Made by a program: the position numbers and the translations under genes. A DNA stretch of 64,000 nt from contig NW_020653945.1 of assembly GCF_003589595.1 (NCBI RefSeq), positions 8,413,932 to 8,477,931 on the forward strand, in the 5' to 3' direction. The notes below the pieces were generated by a model. That model was not told the DNA's origin. It saw only the letters and a program-made list of their open reading frames with translations, and ran no database searches. Of the stretch, positions 45,760 through 56,262 are shown one piece after another (position 1 is the first letter of the stretch; each line of letters opens with the position of its first letter). This stretch comes from Hyposmocoma kahamanoa (Eukaryota; Arthropoda; Insecta; Lepidoptera; Cosmopterigidae).

Positions 45760-46085
45760 ATGGAGTTGCATAATTTGAATCCGCCTTCCCCTTTCCATCA
45801 TCGGGGGACCAGACGTGGGCTGGGATTCTACTCCTACGAGTATATTGTGGATATTCCCAGGATTCGCACGAAACGTTTCGCTTCCACATTTATGGCGAGC
45901 GCTAGGAAGTGGAATTCCCTGCCTGCGGACGTATTCCCCGAACGCTATAACTTGGACCTTTTCAAGGCGAGAGTAAATAGGCATTAGTTAGGTGTGCATG
46001 CGACATCGTCGACCTCATCATCACTTTCCATCAGGTGAGATGGAGGTCAAATGCGCACTTATTTTTAATAAAAACAAAAGAAAAC
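45760..46085 (+). pseudogene. Non-LTR retrotransposon C-terminus and 3' UTR
   Basis: An open frame reads [35 protein letters not shown] and LFKARVNRH, then stops at 45985-45987. This is the characteristic C-terminal end of a large class of insect non-LTR reverse transcriptases (family recollection). The 3' UTR (AGGTGTGCATGCGACATCG, CATCAGGTGAGATGGAGGTC) ends in an A-rich tract near 46080. The coding tail is intact but the rest of the element is missing. Confidence 0.8.
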
Positions 46086-46137
46086 ATCTTTAGTTGGCAA
46101 AATTGACGATACGAAAGCGACGAAAAACAGATGAGTA

Positions 46138-46247
46138 CAGTCAAGAGCACGTCAAGCTTGACACCTAAGACTTAAATCAAACTCTATGCCGCTTAAAATA
46201 AGAACGGTCCAAAGTACAAAGAGTCAAGCTTGATGTGCTCTTGACTA
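46138..46247. mobile_element. MITE with TA target duplication (110 bp)
   Basis: The ends CAGTCAAGAGCACGTCAAGC and GCTTGATGTGCTCTTGACTA are inverted repeats of about 24 bp with two mismatches. TA flanks both (46136-46137, 46248-46249), pointing to the Tc1/mariner superfamily as the source of transposase. Related ends occur at 49.13 and 57.41 kb. Confidence 0.75.
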
Positions 46248-46354
46248 TACGATTTAAAAAGGAACTAGCGATCCACCATCAACAAACACAACTCCTTTGT
46301 CAAGATTATAACAACCAACAATAAAAACAACTATTTACAGTAAAATTTTTTTTG

Positions 46355-46765
46355 AGTTAATATTCAATTATTTTTTGTGAAATTACTCCACTAGTTTGTT
46401 ATAATTATTAATACATATTCACAAAAAAAGAATTGAATATCAATTCAATAAAAATTTAATTAATACAGTGAATAGCGACATCTCTCGCCAGGACTGGTAG
46501 CTGTAAAGTTACTAACTATATATATTTCTCATAGATGACGCTACGACTAAAAAGTCGTTGAAAGACCAAGTACAAAGACACGACGCAAGCACATAGAAGA
46601 ATTCGTGAGGTCCGTTGGTTCGTTCCGTGGCTTAGTTGGTATAGCGTCTGGCACGGTATGCAAGAAGACGTCGGTTCGAATCCGACCGGATCGAAGGAAT
46701 TTTTTTCTGAGTGTTTTTTCTGAGTGTTCGATCTTTGATTAATAATTATAACAAACTATTTATAG
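46355..46765 (+). repeat. SINE-C copy with palindromic flank
   Basis: The inverse of the 3' module (TATTCAATTATTTTTTGTG, AAATTACTCCACTAG) comes first, then the 5' module (GCGACATCTCTCGCC, GACGCTACGACTAAAAAGTC). The tRNA-like part follows (CCGTGGCTTAGTTGG as A box, GGTTCGAATCC as B box, ACCGGATCGAAGG) and the tail GTTCGATCTTTG. The CGACTAAAAAGTCG piece is itself a small hairpin. Confidence 0.75.
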
Positions 46766-47246
46766 ATTACCTATTCAACATTGTTGAATCTTTCCCATCC
46801 GCATATTCTATGGCAGTGCCATCAATTGCGTATGTGAGCGGCGTAGCCCGCTAAGTGGATCTCCATTTTAACTCCTGAAACAAGCCGGTTGAGGCTTTCA
46901 GTCGGATCTCGGCATTTGCATGATTGGCATTACGCTGATTACCCCTCCCTTGAAGGGTACTTCACCCCCCTTCCCTGTCGACTCCAAAAAGCAACGTAAA
47001 TGTATGTAAATTGACGTTTTAAGAGTTTTAGCGAACAGGATTTGTGTTGATGAGCTCACTAGATTAATACGATTAAGTGAGGGGTTGTCTATCGTTACTA
47101 TGTTCAAATCACATATATAATATAATATAATTAATTATTTATCTGATACTGGACCAACTTGGCAACAAGAAAAGACACTAAACATAAATTTCGTGTCTCA
47201 TCTTGGATCAGCCAAACCGTAGCAAACTAAACTAGAAATTAAATTT
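46766..47246. other. Sequence partly repeated at 47.75-47.86 kb
   Basis: CTCCCTTGAAGGGTACTTCA and GACGTTTTAAGAGTTTTAGC (46945-47035) have diverged counterparts (CCCCTTGAAAGTGCTCC, GATGTTTTAAAATTTTAGGG) after the second SINE-C. This hints at an old duplication of SINE-C plus downstream DNA. No gene. Confidence 0.4.
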
Positions 47247-47695
47247 GTATTGAATTGATATTCAATTATTTTTTGTGAAATTACTCCACTAATCTTTCTG
47301 AGTGTCCGATCTTTGTATTAATAATTATAACAAACTAGTAATTTCACAAAAAATAATTTAATATCAATTCAATACAAATTTATATACAATTAATAGTGAC
47401 ATCTCTAGCCGGGGCTGGTAGCTGAAAAGTTACCTAACTGGGTGACGAAATACTTTCATAGATTTCTCATAGCGCTGCGGCTGAAAAGTCGTTGAAAAAC
47501 TAAATACCAAAGATCTTACAAACAAGCACATAGAAAAATTCGTGAGGTCCGCTGCCTCGTTCCGTGGCTTAGTTAGCATAGCGTCTGCCACGGCTTGTTA
47601 GAAGACTTCAGTTCGAATCCGGCCGGATCGAAGAAATTTTTTCTGCGTGATCGATCCTTGTATTAATAATTATAGGTACATACTTTTAATAATAA
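47247..47695 (+). repeat. SINE-C copy, second in tandem
   Basis: Same module order as 46355-46765. It begins with GATATTCAATTATTTTTTGT facing AATTTCACAAAAAATAATTT, a stem of roughly 35 bp around a 60-bp loop that is itself SINE-C tail sequence. The A-box and B-box parts (CCGTGGCTTAGTTAGC, AGTTCGAATCC) are retained. Confidence 0.75.
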
Positions 47696-48084
47696 TTTAT
47701 ATTTACTCAAGTAAACACCTACTTTCAGTGTTTTAAATTGTATATCTCCCTACACCTTACCACCCTTCTCCCCTTGAAAGTGCTCCAGAAAGTGTCGTTT
47801 ATATACTCAAAGCATATGCAAATGGATGTTTTAAAATTTTAGGGAGTGAACGCCGCTTTAGTCCCAGAAGCACTTGCGAATATCAAAATGTAAATTTACC
47901 CTTTTATGTTTACAAATCTTGTAAATGAAAGCGTTCATTTTATTGACATTAGCTGCGTTTCATATTGGCAACGTACTCACCGAATAAATAAACATTTAGT
48001 AATCAGCTACTTTTGTTTCCAAAATTGCCTTCGAATCACTCCATCGCACAAACCATACCTAAGTGTCAAAGCAGGATTGTACTT

Positions 48085-48466
48085 TCAAAGTCAAATAACC
48101 ATTTATTCCATACGTAAAATAAATTTACACTTGAACACGTCACTTTTTAAGCTACTGCTCCTTCACTGGGCTGACTTCCCTGAGAAGAACGCGCACGAAA
48201 TTATAGGGTTGCTCTATTCAAATCAACTTAAATGCTATGGAATAAATACACTTTGAATCAAATTCGTGTGAAATTTGGAGTCATGTCGTCTTTTCATACA
48301 TCTTTATCTAATACGTAGTCTACAATTTTGTAATATTATTATTTAATTAAAATATTGTTAATGTAGGTTTTGAAGTTAGGAAACGACAATTTTAATATTT
48401 TCTCCAGAATCTTAAAAACGTATCAGGTTCGCCATAAAAGAATCATTTACTTTAGTTAAACGAAAC
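48085..48466 (+). repeat. Repeat H copy 1
   Basis: AAGTCAAATAACCATTTATT, GTAAAATAAATTTACACTTG, TTAAGCTACTGCTCC, ACTTCCCTGAGAAGAACG and a GTTAAACGAAA end match 50471-50818 in order and orientation. The AAGTCAAA..TTTATTCC start and the GAGAAGAACGGGCAAGAA-like block resemble a non-LTR 3' UTR known from Lepidoptera (recollection). Confidence 0.6.
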
Positions 48467-49118
48467 ATTCATTCATAACAAAGAAAAACAAACACTATAT
48501 AATTTCCTATGAATAAAGAAACATTGAAGGGTTATTTACACATATTGGATTTGTAAAAGGGTTACCTTTTACAAAAAAAAGCCCAATTTATATAACGAAC
48601 TTAAACTGGGCTAGACATTTATATGTAACGTTGGGCAAATCGATTAGGTAAATACATAATTACTATATTACAAAAGCGCACGCTTTTGTTTGTTTAATCT
48701 AAAACAAGTGTATTACAATCTTCAGGTAACAGTTACGCAATAATGTGTTAAATAACGCCGATTATGATTTAGTCTCGTTTAATCTTAGCCAGTAATTGAG
48801 ACTAGGAAGACGGCGTCGTCGCTCGGTCGGGTGCGCGCGCGCCGCTCTCACAGGATTGGGTTACTGCAGCTATGTCAGATAGCTCGATCGGTGTGAGAAA
48901 ACTTCCTATTCGTTCCTATTAGTGATTACTAATTAATGTCACAGAATTGCGGTGTCCCACCGCGTTATGTAAATTATATATAAAATGTTGGTTCTTTTAA
49001 TGTCACCGCTAAAAGTGCTGCACTATTTGTCAAATACCTAATGGATGCAGTGGTTAGTAACTATCGGCATTTTAAATTTATGGAAGAGGTGCTGAAAAAA
49101 GCGGTTTAACAAAAAACA
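48467..49118. other. Unique stretch with a CpG-rich island
   Basis: GGAAGACGGCGTCGTCGCTC and GGGTGCGCGCGCGCCGCTCT lie at 48805-48848. Candidate promoter-type DNA, without a clear initiator or reading frame. Confidence 0.35.
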
Positions 49119-49250
49119 TTCGGAGGCAGTATAATCAAGAGCATGATAAACTTGACATTTTGAACTGATTTTATCGTAAGCGACAGAGGGTTTAATTAAA
49201 ATTTTAAGGGTCAAGGTGCACAGGAACAAGTACCTTACATGACACCAATT
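49119..49250. repeat. Degraded MITE related to 46138-46247
   Basis: ATAATCAAGAGCATGATAAA then CTTGACA matches the MITE left end. The right end is decayed (AAGGGTCAAGGTGCACAGG). Confidence 0.45.
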
Positions 49251-49284
49251 ATGAACTGCCAAACAACTGAAAAGCCTTTTGAGA

Positions 49285-49790
49285 TGAGAATTTCTTCGTC
49301 AAGTCGTATCAGGAACTGTACAACATTTTTTTTTCATATATTTTCCAAAAAAAAACTATTTACACTGGTTCTTAAATCTAACTTTACTATTGCAATCCCT
49401 TTAACGGGTTCATGCTTAGGTGGCTATAGTCATCGCATAGCATAATGCGCTTTCGTTTAGAAAAACTAAAATAAAAATATACTAAATTAAAAGAAATAAT
49501 ATTAAACAAGAGAAATTGTAACTATTACTACTAATAATATTATTTTAAATATTTATTACATTAACTGATATTACTACTAACAAGAATAAACAACAATATT
49601 AATACTTGATGACATTTTTCATCAAACAGTTCTAGAGTATTGTTTGATGAAAAATGCTTTCAACCTGTTTTTGCATTTTGCAAGAACTTCTTGCTTGTAC
49701 GTTCTCGGGCAAACAAAAAAAGTGTATCGAATGAATTTAACATCCTTCCAGCCACACATTTTGCGTATATTTTATATTCAGTTTTGATAG
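49285..49790 (+). repeat. Repeat I, interrupted copy
   Basis: GTCAAGTCGTATCAGGAACT (49298) and CAAGAACTTCTTGCTTGTAC, GTTCTCGGGCAAACAAAA, AAGTGTATCGAATGAATTTA (49681-49741) are contiguous in the copy at 54.3 kb. Here they are separated by about 340 bp containing a 16-bp hairpin (CATTTTTCATCAAACA/TGTTTGATGAAAAATG, 49613-49656). Confidence 0.5.
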
Positions 49791-49858
49791 TTTATTTAGA
49801 CAAGTGTAAATTCCAGAAATTGAGAAAATGTAAACGAGCCTATGATATTAGACTCATG

Positions 49859-49906
49859 ATATATACGATAATTGTAGATATTATTATTCACAATTATCGT
49901 ATATAT
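49859..49906. repeat. 17-bp inverted repeat
   Basis: ATATATACGATAATTGT and ACAATTATCGTATATAT with a 14-nt loop. A third partial copy (ATACACGATAATTGTA) follows at about 49912-49927. Confidence 0.8.
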
Positions 49907-49927
49907 AATATATACACGATAATTGTA

Positions 49928-50470
49928 AAATTGTATCTAGCATGTACGTATAGACAGGTAGTATTTCGGCTCACTTACCAGTTTAACATTTCAGTTATAT
50001 TTTTAAATATAGCGATTAAATCGATATTTTGTATCGATGTCTGTATCGAATGTTGCGGCGAGGTGTCCGTTACGCGTATGTTTTTCGACGTTTAAACCCG
50101 TCGGCGGGCAGTCGCGCGAGAAACGAACGCTACGCCCCGTGCCCAAATATTTCAAGGCTCGGATCAATTACGATCCATACATGTTAATGACATATTTAAT
50201 AGCCTAATTGAACATTCGATTGATTTACATTGCTCAAACGTATTCGTAACGTATAGAACAGCAGTCATGTGACATCAATATAATTTAAGCGATTGAAAGA
50301 ATGATACATTTTTTTCTTAACTGCAACAAGATTATGAGATTTCTCTCAACACTGGCCTCCTTATTTATCATAGCTAACATAATTTTATAGCGAAATCGAG
50401 TGATTAATATATCTGGAATAAGCGACACGAGATTTTTAATATCTTATTGTTAAGCGAAATCTCCGTAAAA
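49928..50470. other. No gene; CpG-rich patch
   Basis: GTTGCGGCGAGGTGTCCGTT and CCGTCGGCGGGCAGTCGCGC at 50052-50118 form a GC-rich patch ending a 151-residue AT-rich frame that has no domain. Possibly regulatory; unproven. Confidence 0.35.
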
Positions 50471-50818
50471 CTCAAAGTCAAAGAATCGTTTATTCCACAG
50501 GTAAAATAAATTTACACTTGAAAACGTCACGTTTAAGCTACTGCTCTAACTTCCCTGAGAAGAACAAGCAAGAAAGACTAGGGACTGCTGTTTTCAAATA
50601 AAAGTAAATACTATGGAATATACTTTGTATTAAATTTGTGTGGAATCTAGAGCCAAGTCGTCTTGCCTTACATCGTTACTTAACACATAGTTAATTTTGT
50701 AATACGACTTTTCAATTAAAATACTTTTAATGTAAGTTTCAAACTTAGGAAATGATAATTTTAATACATGCTCTGGAATCTTATTGTAAAAACGTATAGA
50801 GTTCTAGTTAAACGAAAT
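50471..50818 (+). repeat. Repeat H copy 2
   Basis: TCAAAGTCAAAGAATCGTTT, GTAAAATAAATTTACACTTG, ACTTCCCTGAGAAGAACAAG and CTAGTTAAACGAAA. Second direct copy, 2.4 kb downstream of the first. Confidence 0.6.
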
Positions 50819-50944
50819 TGTGGTACCATGAGTTTGGACTTAATTCTAAGGTTAATATTATGGATATCATATATTTTTCATATCGTATATTTTTACGGGC
50901 GTACACAATTTTTTAAGTGTCAATTAAACTTTAAGTGCCAATAT

Positions 50945-51008
50945 CTAGAAAGTTACCGAAATGCAAATGCGTTAGCTACGAAAAGGTGGGCAGAACGGTT
51001 TAGCAGGT
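50945..51008 (+). repeat. Repeat J copy 1
   Basis: GAAAGTTACCGAAATGCAAA, TGCGTTAGCTACG, AAAAGGTGGGCAGAA and CAGGTAAT match 59225-59286. Both copies lie about 120 bp before a minus-strand R290. Confidence 0.55.
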
Positions 51009-51124
51009 AATGTATACGCAAGTTTGGCGTTGGCTTTAGCATTGTAGTCTGTGTGAACTTATCTCTACTTATCGTTTGAAGAGTCCAGGGAAAGAATAAA
51101 CAAATTCACAGGAGGAGGATTTTT

Positions 51125-51407
51125 TTTATAATACCAGGTGATGGGGCGAACAAGTTGTGCACCTGGTGGTAAGCGACACGCCTGTCCATAACAGTCGCAG
51201 TGCCACTCAGAGATTTAAATCGCAAAGATCTTAGGATCACTGCGCCCGTGAACCCTGAGACGGAAGTTGACAAGTCCCATGTACCCGTAATTTCACCAGC
51301 ACCCTTACCCTTCTAAACCGGAACTGCTTGGTGGCAGAAATAGGTAAGGTGGCATTACTTCCCTGGACGAACTCTTTCTCAAGGAGCTCCACTGCTAATA
51401 ATTTTAG
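51125..51407 (-). repeat. R290 copy l, near full-length
   Basis: TTATAATACCAGGTGATGGG, GTCGCAGTGCCACTCAGAGA, AAATCGCAAAGATCTTAGG, AAGGTGGCATTACTTCCCTG and TCAAGGAGCTCCACTGCTA. The first hairpin is deleted (CCGGAACTGCTTGGTGG). Confidence 0.8.
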
Positions 51408-51934
51408 AATTATTAATTCAAGTATATTTAATTTGGTAAACTTTTAATTATTGGTGAAAAAGATACGCACATCTAAATGCTTCATGAAAAAAAGTCCACG
51501 CTTAAATAAATGTGTGTACCATTAAGTAATCCACTTTAACAAAAAAAACATTTATAATCATCTCATTCAACTTTTCTACCATTTAGTCATAACCCTTTTT
51601 TTGGCTAAAAGTTATTTTGTTAGGACATTGAACCTTACCTGATTTAGGCTAAATGCGCTCTGCGTTCAACGAACCAGATAATGGAATTAACTCAAAACAT
51701 ATTATAAGGTCGCTTTGATTATTCTTTCCCTGGTCTCTTTCTTTTGATAGGGTTAATGAAACAGAAATCGCACACTACATCCGCAATTTTACTATTTGAA
51801 TATCATCAAAGTTGTGTATCCTTTCTGTCATCTATCATTCCAGAGACATAAAGCGGATTTGTATCAATCCACAAGTAAAGGTAAGTTTAGGAATAAATGA
51901 GGTGATGATTTATGGGGCACGACCACTCGTTTTC
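51408..51934. other. No feature recognised
   Basis: AT-rich unique sequence. Confidence 0.45.
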
Positions 51935-52090
51935 AGAATTTTGACGGGTGCTGGGAGTGACGATGAATCGAACCAACGTAGGAATACTGAGGGTAAAAGG
52001 AATTCGAGAAGGATTCAAAATTTTAAAAGTAAGTGGCCAGGAACCAGTAAAGTGGATGATAAAAAGATGGGAAGACGATGAAGGTCAGCA
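51935..52090 (+). pseudogene. RTE-like non-LTR fragment
   Basis: In alternating frames, MLGVTMN, ILRVKGIREGFKILKV and SKWPGTSKVDDKKMGRR recall the MLGVTLRDR, IRRRTKV and KWQWAGHVAR..D..W order of RTE C-termini. It is heavily decayed. Supported by motif order only. Confidence 0.4.
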
Positions 52091-52717
52091 TCGTCACATC
52101 ACTACATACTGCACTGCCCGTAATTTCGATGTGACTTGACTTATGCTAACTTTACTGCAGACATTTCATAGTAATACATATAATTTATAACATACCAGTG
52201 TTTAAATTAGGAATCGTTCCAGATAAGTTGGCTGCGATATAATTCCGTAATAGCCACAAGACTATAAAGGACGTGATATCCCAGAGATCCTAGCCACCAT
52301 AGCTTTCTTATACTTATGTTTAAACTATAGTTTTTCTAAAAAAAATAATGAATATGCATATAGAAATAACAACGCATCTTTAAAGCGACTTTTAAGGTCA
52401 CTAATTCCGGTTGCGTTGTGTCGATGTCGATCACAAATCAAACAAACACGAGTCAGCAGGCTTTGACCGCAGAGTAGCTGCTTGTCTCGTCGCATTTGTC
52501 ACCACAAGCACCACCATCAGCTTATGGGTCTAAGGGTCGTCACACACTACTCGCATAGCGTGTTACAGCATTGAAAATACAATACGCAGCGTAAAATCCG
52601 TTTTTTTAGGGGTGAACGGACAGAACCTACAACTTTACAATTCAAATCGCCACGTTGTTTCAAATAACGCACAGCCTGCTCACATTGTTCTAGGCTGTAA
52701 AAGATTTATTTCACTAA
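52091..52717. other. Spacer before a MITE
   Basis: No gene. The last three bases, TAA, are the left target duplication of the MITE at 52718. Confidence 0.45.
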
Positions 52718-53005
52718 GGCTCAACTCGCACTGGAGCAGAGTCGAAGCGTCGCGACGCGTCATGTTTTTCGCCTATAGTATATTCATCTTTATTTTCCCA
52801 TTATTAAGGTACAAATTTGTGTTATGCAAATATGGAAACGGGCGTCGACGCGCGTCGCCGCGGGTCACTTGAGCGCGGTGAGGCGTCAGACGCCGACCAC
52901 ACTGTGATCGGAGCGCACTAATGCGAGCGTCTTTGCGCGTCGCCAGGCGTTGTAGTTGGCAAACAGGATGCAACGCTTCTATTCTGCGCCAGTGTGAGTT
53001 GAGCC
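52718..53005. mobile_element. PIF/Harbinger-like MITE (288 bp)
   Basis: The left end GGCTCAACTCGCACTGGAGC and the inverse of the right end, GGCTCAACTCACACTGGCGC, continue for 32 bp with four mismatches in total. TAA flanks both ends (52715-52717, 53006-53008). A 3-bp TAA/TTA duplication is the mark of PIF/Harbinger elements. The interior is CpG-rich (GGCGTCGACGCGCGTCGCCG) and has no transposase. Frames within it are spurious. Confidence 0.85.
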
Positions 53006-54284
53006 TAAGCGTTGATTTCTGCTATTTACAAAAACAATCTCAATCTTTTACGTAAAATTACACTTAACACGTAACTCAGTTACTTATTAACGAATAACAA
53101 TATAAACGGCATATGAATGTTAACAATCATTAATCACTAACAATTTTCGTGTGTATGTGGCACTTAAGTTTTCACGAATTTCTGAGAACATAATGTATCT
53201 ACGATAAGCGTGCTATTAGTCGTCATAATGTAAGAGGCCTAATTTGACAGTTAAAAAAGACTATAGTATGTAACTTTGAATGCGATCAACGAAACAGTAA
53301 ACAAACAATTATTAACTCATTGGGTTTAAAAAAAATACATTAATATTAGTGAAGATTATATAATATGATAGAACATATTATTTCAAGTCTTCCAAAATAA
53401 AATGCGATTTTCAGTTAGTCCGAAAGTCGTACAATACTTTTTTAAATAATAGTGTTGTAACCAATTAATCGCCGAATTTCACTTCAATATATTGACTTTT
53501 TGATTTTGAGTTTAACAAATATGCTAACATCGATAATATGATTGAAAATAAAATAATTATTCATACAGGGTGATACTACCTTAACTGGTGATTTTGGCTC
53601 ATCTTCCGATGAAAGTGAAATTTAAGTTATAAAGTCTTTTTATGTTGTTTTTTTTTCAGAGTTGTGCTATTTGTTTGTCAGTTGTCATGTACAGATAGTC
53701 CTGGTGAACTTAATGTGACTACACTACAACAACAACTACAAATTGTCATTGTGATCATATAAAATACTTGCTTATTATTTATATTGAACTCTATATTGAT
53801 CAAATGATACTCAATTGTTTAATCTAGAACCGAAAACCAATGACCCCAAAAATAATAAAAATAATATAAAACTATAAGATTCATTAAGTTTGGAATCGAT
53901 TTCTCATGAGAATCTTTTAATATGGTTACAGATAAAATATGTTTATTTCACATCCCTATATACGTTGCGATAACATAAAGTGTCAAAAGGTGCCTATTAT
54001 TTTGTGACGAATATAGTGCGGGGAGAACCTTACATTCCACCTCATAAAATATCAAGTCGATGCCATGTTCACATAGTCTATTAAGCAGTCGATAGCATCT
54101 GGATAGATGCCGTATTGAGCGGTGTTGACCGCGGTTGGTTTTTGTATTGACTTTTTGTTGTGCAGTAGCTTATTTTTTGACTGATTGGTAATAGAGAATT
54201 TATCTACTTAATAACTGTAGAATTTTAAATATTTCATCTTTACGTATATGTACCTTAGCAAATATGAATTTTATATTCTTTTAA
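53006..54284. other. No feature recognised
   Basis: AT-rich unique sequence. Confidence 0.45.
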
Positions 54285-54430
54285 AACGAGCACTCCTTTA
54301 TCAAGTCGTATCAGGAAATGTAAAACAATCCAAGAACTATTGCTTTTGGCTCGAGTAAACAAAATAAGTGTATCGAAAGAATTTAATTGATCGAGCGAGA
54401 TACTTGCGTATGCGTTCTGTGCACTAGATA
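54285..54430 (+). repeat. Repeat I, uninterrupted copy
   Basis: ATCAAGTCGTATCAGGAAAT, CAAGAACTATTGCTTTTGGC, AAAATAAGTGTATCGAAAGA and TACTTGCGTATGCGTTC. Comparison copy for 49285-49790. Confidence 0.5.
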
Positions 54431-55278
54431 ATTTGATCATACATGCAATTTATAATTAGATATGTTTGCACAACATCAGTGTTTTGCTGTGGGGAATTCT
54501 AATGTCAGTACCTATACAAAATGGTTTAGGTTTTTCCGGGGTTTCTTTGTTAAGCAATATATTTTTTATTTGCGGTCGTCCGCGACTTCCTTCGCAAAAA
54601 ACGTTCATGAAAAAAATGTTGGTTAAAATGTAAAGTTAAAATACAAGCAGTACCTGGACACTTCTATTCTACATGTCTCTTCGGCTTTTTGTTTTGCAGC
54701 ATTTCGTCGCCTTACTTTCTCAAACTCGTATCTTAAAGCACAAAGTTACTGAATTGCAAAAAATGAATTAATGGACTGTATATATAAATTTTGGAAACTG
54801 ATTTCACATCACATTTCCTTCATATTTACGCACTAGCTTTTACCTGTTCTTAAAGTAATGTATCCAAATTAACACTCTTGAAAACAAATTTAAAATAAAT
54901 AGAAAATTTTGCCATATCCTGAATAATCACTCTTTATACGTGTTTGAGAAAGTAAAGCATCGAATTGTTTGATTCACGTTTGATTGTTAACAAAATATGC
55001 ACTAAATATTGGTTTGTTTGATTATTTCATTTATCGTAGAAAAAGTATTGTATGCAATCATTACATAATTAGGTCTAAAAATGACGTACCTATTACTTAT
55101 GCCACTCGGCAAAGCCTCGTGGCCCAAACACGGTACCTACTCGACTGTAAGAACTCTCATTATGCAATGATTGCATAAAATACAATTAATTAGGTATTTT
55201 CAATTAAGTAATTAGGTATTTTTTAAAGATCCATTCAATACATAATCACAGAAATGTTGTAATCTTATTCTTATTTAT
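54431..55278. other. No feature recognised
   Basis: AT-rich unique sequence. TGCAATCATT/AATGATTGCA occur as a short inverted pair about 110 bp apart near 55055 and 55165. Confidence 0.4.
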
Positions 55279-55395
55279 TAACCGACTTTAAAAAAAGGAG
55301 AATGTTCTCAATCGACTATTGTTTTATGTATGTGACACGGTAACCTATCACAAACTCGAATTTCTTTTTTTCCGAATTTCATTACTCCGAACACG
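55279..55395 (+). repeat. Repeat E left-end fragment
   Basis: AACCGACTTTAAAAAAAGGA, GAATGTTCTCAATCGAC and ATGTATGTGACACGGTAAC; the copy is lost after about 115 bp. Confidence 0.55.
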
Positions 55396-55659
55396 GTTCG
55401 ACTTTTTTCATCAGTGCGATGACAGTTTTATTATAAATTTGCAACACAGAAATGTCTTCATCGGAAGTATCGTTTGTCCGAAAACCTATTATTAGAATAT
55501 TAATATAATTAAAATAAAGAATATTAAATTAAAATAATTATTACACATATGTATTCCTTGGGCAGGAGTTTGTTTGGTCGAATGACATTTGTTATACCGT
55601 CTGTTTTCCATATAATTTAGATTGCTGGAAATTCGAGTCGACAAAATTATAGTGCACAG

Positions 55660-55960
55660 TAACTTTCTAAGTTCAGGTTCCGACCCCAGATCAGCGAGTG
55701 TACAGTGTTGTTACAGACTGTTGTCACTGACTTCATCCGGTTCTCAAGAGGCTAGTGACTCGGGTGATCCGCCCCGAAGTGCAGTAGGGCAGGTGCAGGG
55801 GTACAGTACCCACCCTATTTTCCAGATAGGTACCGGAGCTGTAGGCAAACTCATTTCCCGTTGCGCATTGCACAACTAACGGTTGCCACGGCTAAGCCAT
55901 TGACTCTAAAGTCGAATCTTTGGTGGCGGAGCTGTAAGGCAGACGGCTATGATCAGCAGT
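55660..55960 (+). repeat. Repeat G copy 2
   Basis: CCGACCCCAGATCAGCGAG, GACTTCATCCGGTTCTCAAG, GGGTGATCCGCCCC, AACGGTTGCCACGGC and TTGGTGGCGGAGCTGTAAGG parallel 32495-32662. The spacing between blocks differs, with about 30 bp extra near 55710. Confidence 0.55.
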
Positions 55961-56262
55961 GAATTATACCAGGCTGACGTAGTGCAGCGATATGGTGCTG
56001 TGGTTCGTACACACACATGTAGAGGGTTGCGGTTATTGCGAGCCGCACGGTAAACGGATAATAATCTCGACTAAACACCACCCAACTGCCGGTTAATATT
56101 AAGATCAGTGGTCACATCGATATTATAGGAGTTGCAGGTTCGATTCCTGAGTAACAGAATATAGTTGTTAATATTACTAAACTAGTATACTTGTTGCCTC
56201 CAGTTTCTGCATTTAGACCCCTCGTCGTTTACTGTACCATAGTACAATCTGATTCATAAAAC
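55961..56262. other. Mixed sequence with an isolated B-box-like motif
   Basis: GCAGGTTCGATTCCTGAG at about 56131 looks like a tRNA T-arm, but no convincing A box lies at tRNA distance. Probably the end of an unidentified SINE. Confidence 0.35.

Noticed and set aside
46620..46700. tRNA gene candidate in SINE-C
   Set aside because: The boxes are good, but the same module repeats with fixed non-tRNA flanks and the anticodon region varies.
49640..50095. 151-residue frame, possible membrane protein
   Set aside because: Low-complexity AT-rich codons, overlaps repeat I and a 17-bp hairpin, no recognisable domain or conservation.
48085..50818. LTR retrotransposon bounded by repeat H
   Set aside because: No TG..CA ends, no primer-binding site or polypurine tract, no gag/pol frame between the copies.
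52612..52973. Arginine-rich frames near 52.8 kb
   Set aside because: They fall inside or across the ends of the CpG-rich MITE 52718-53005.
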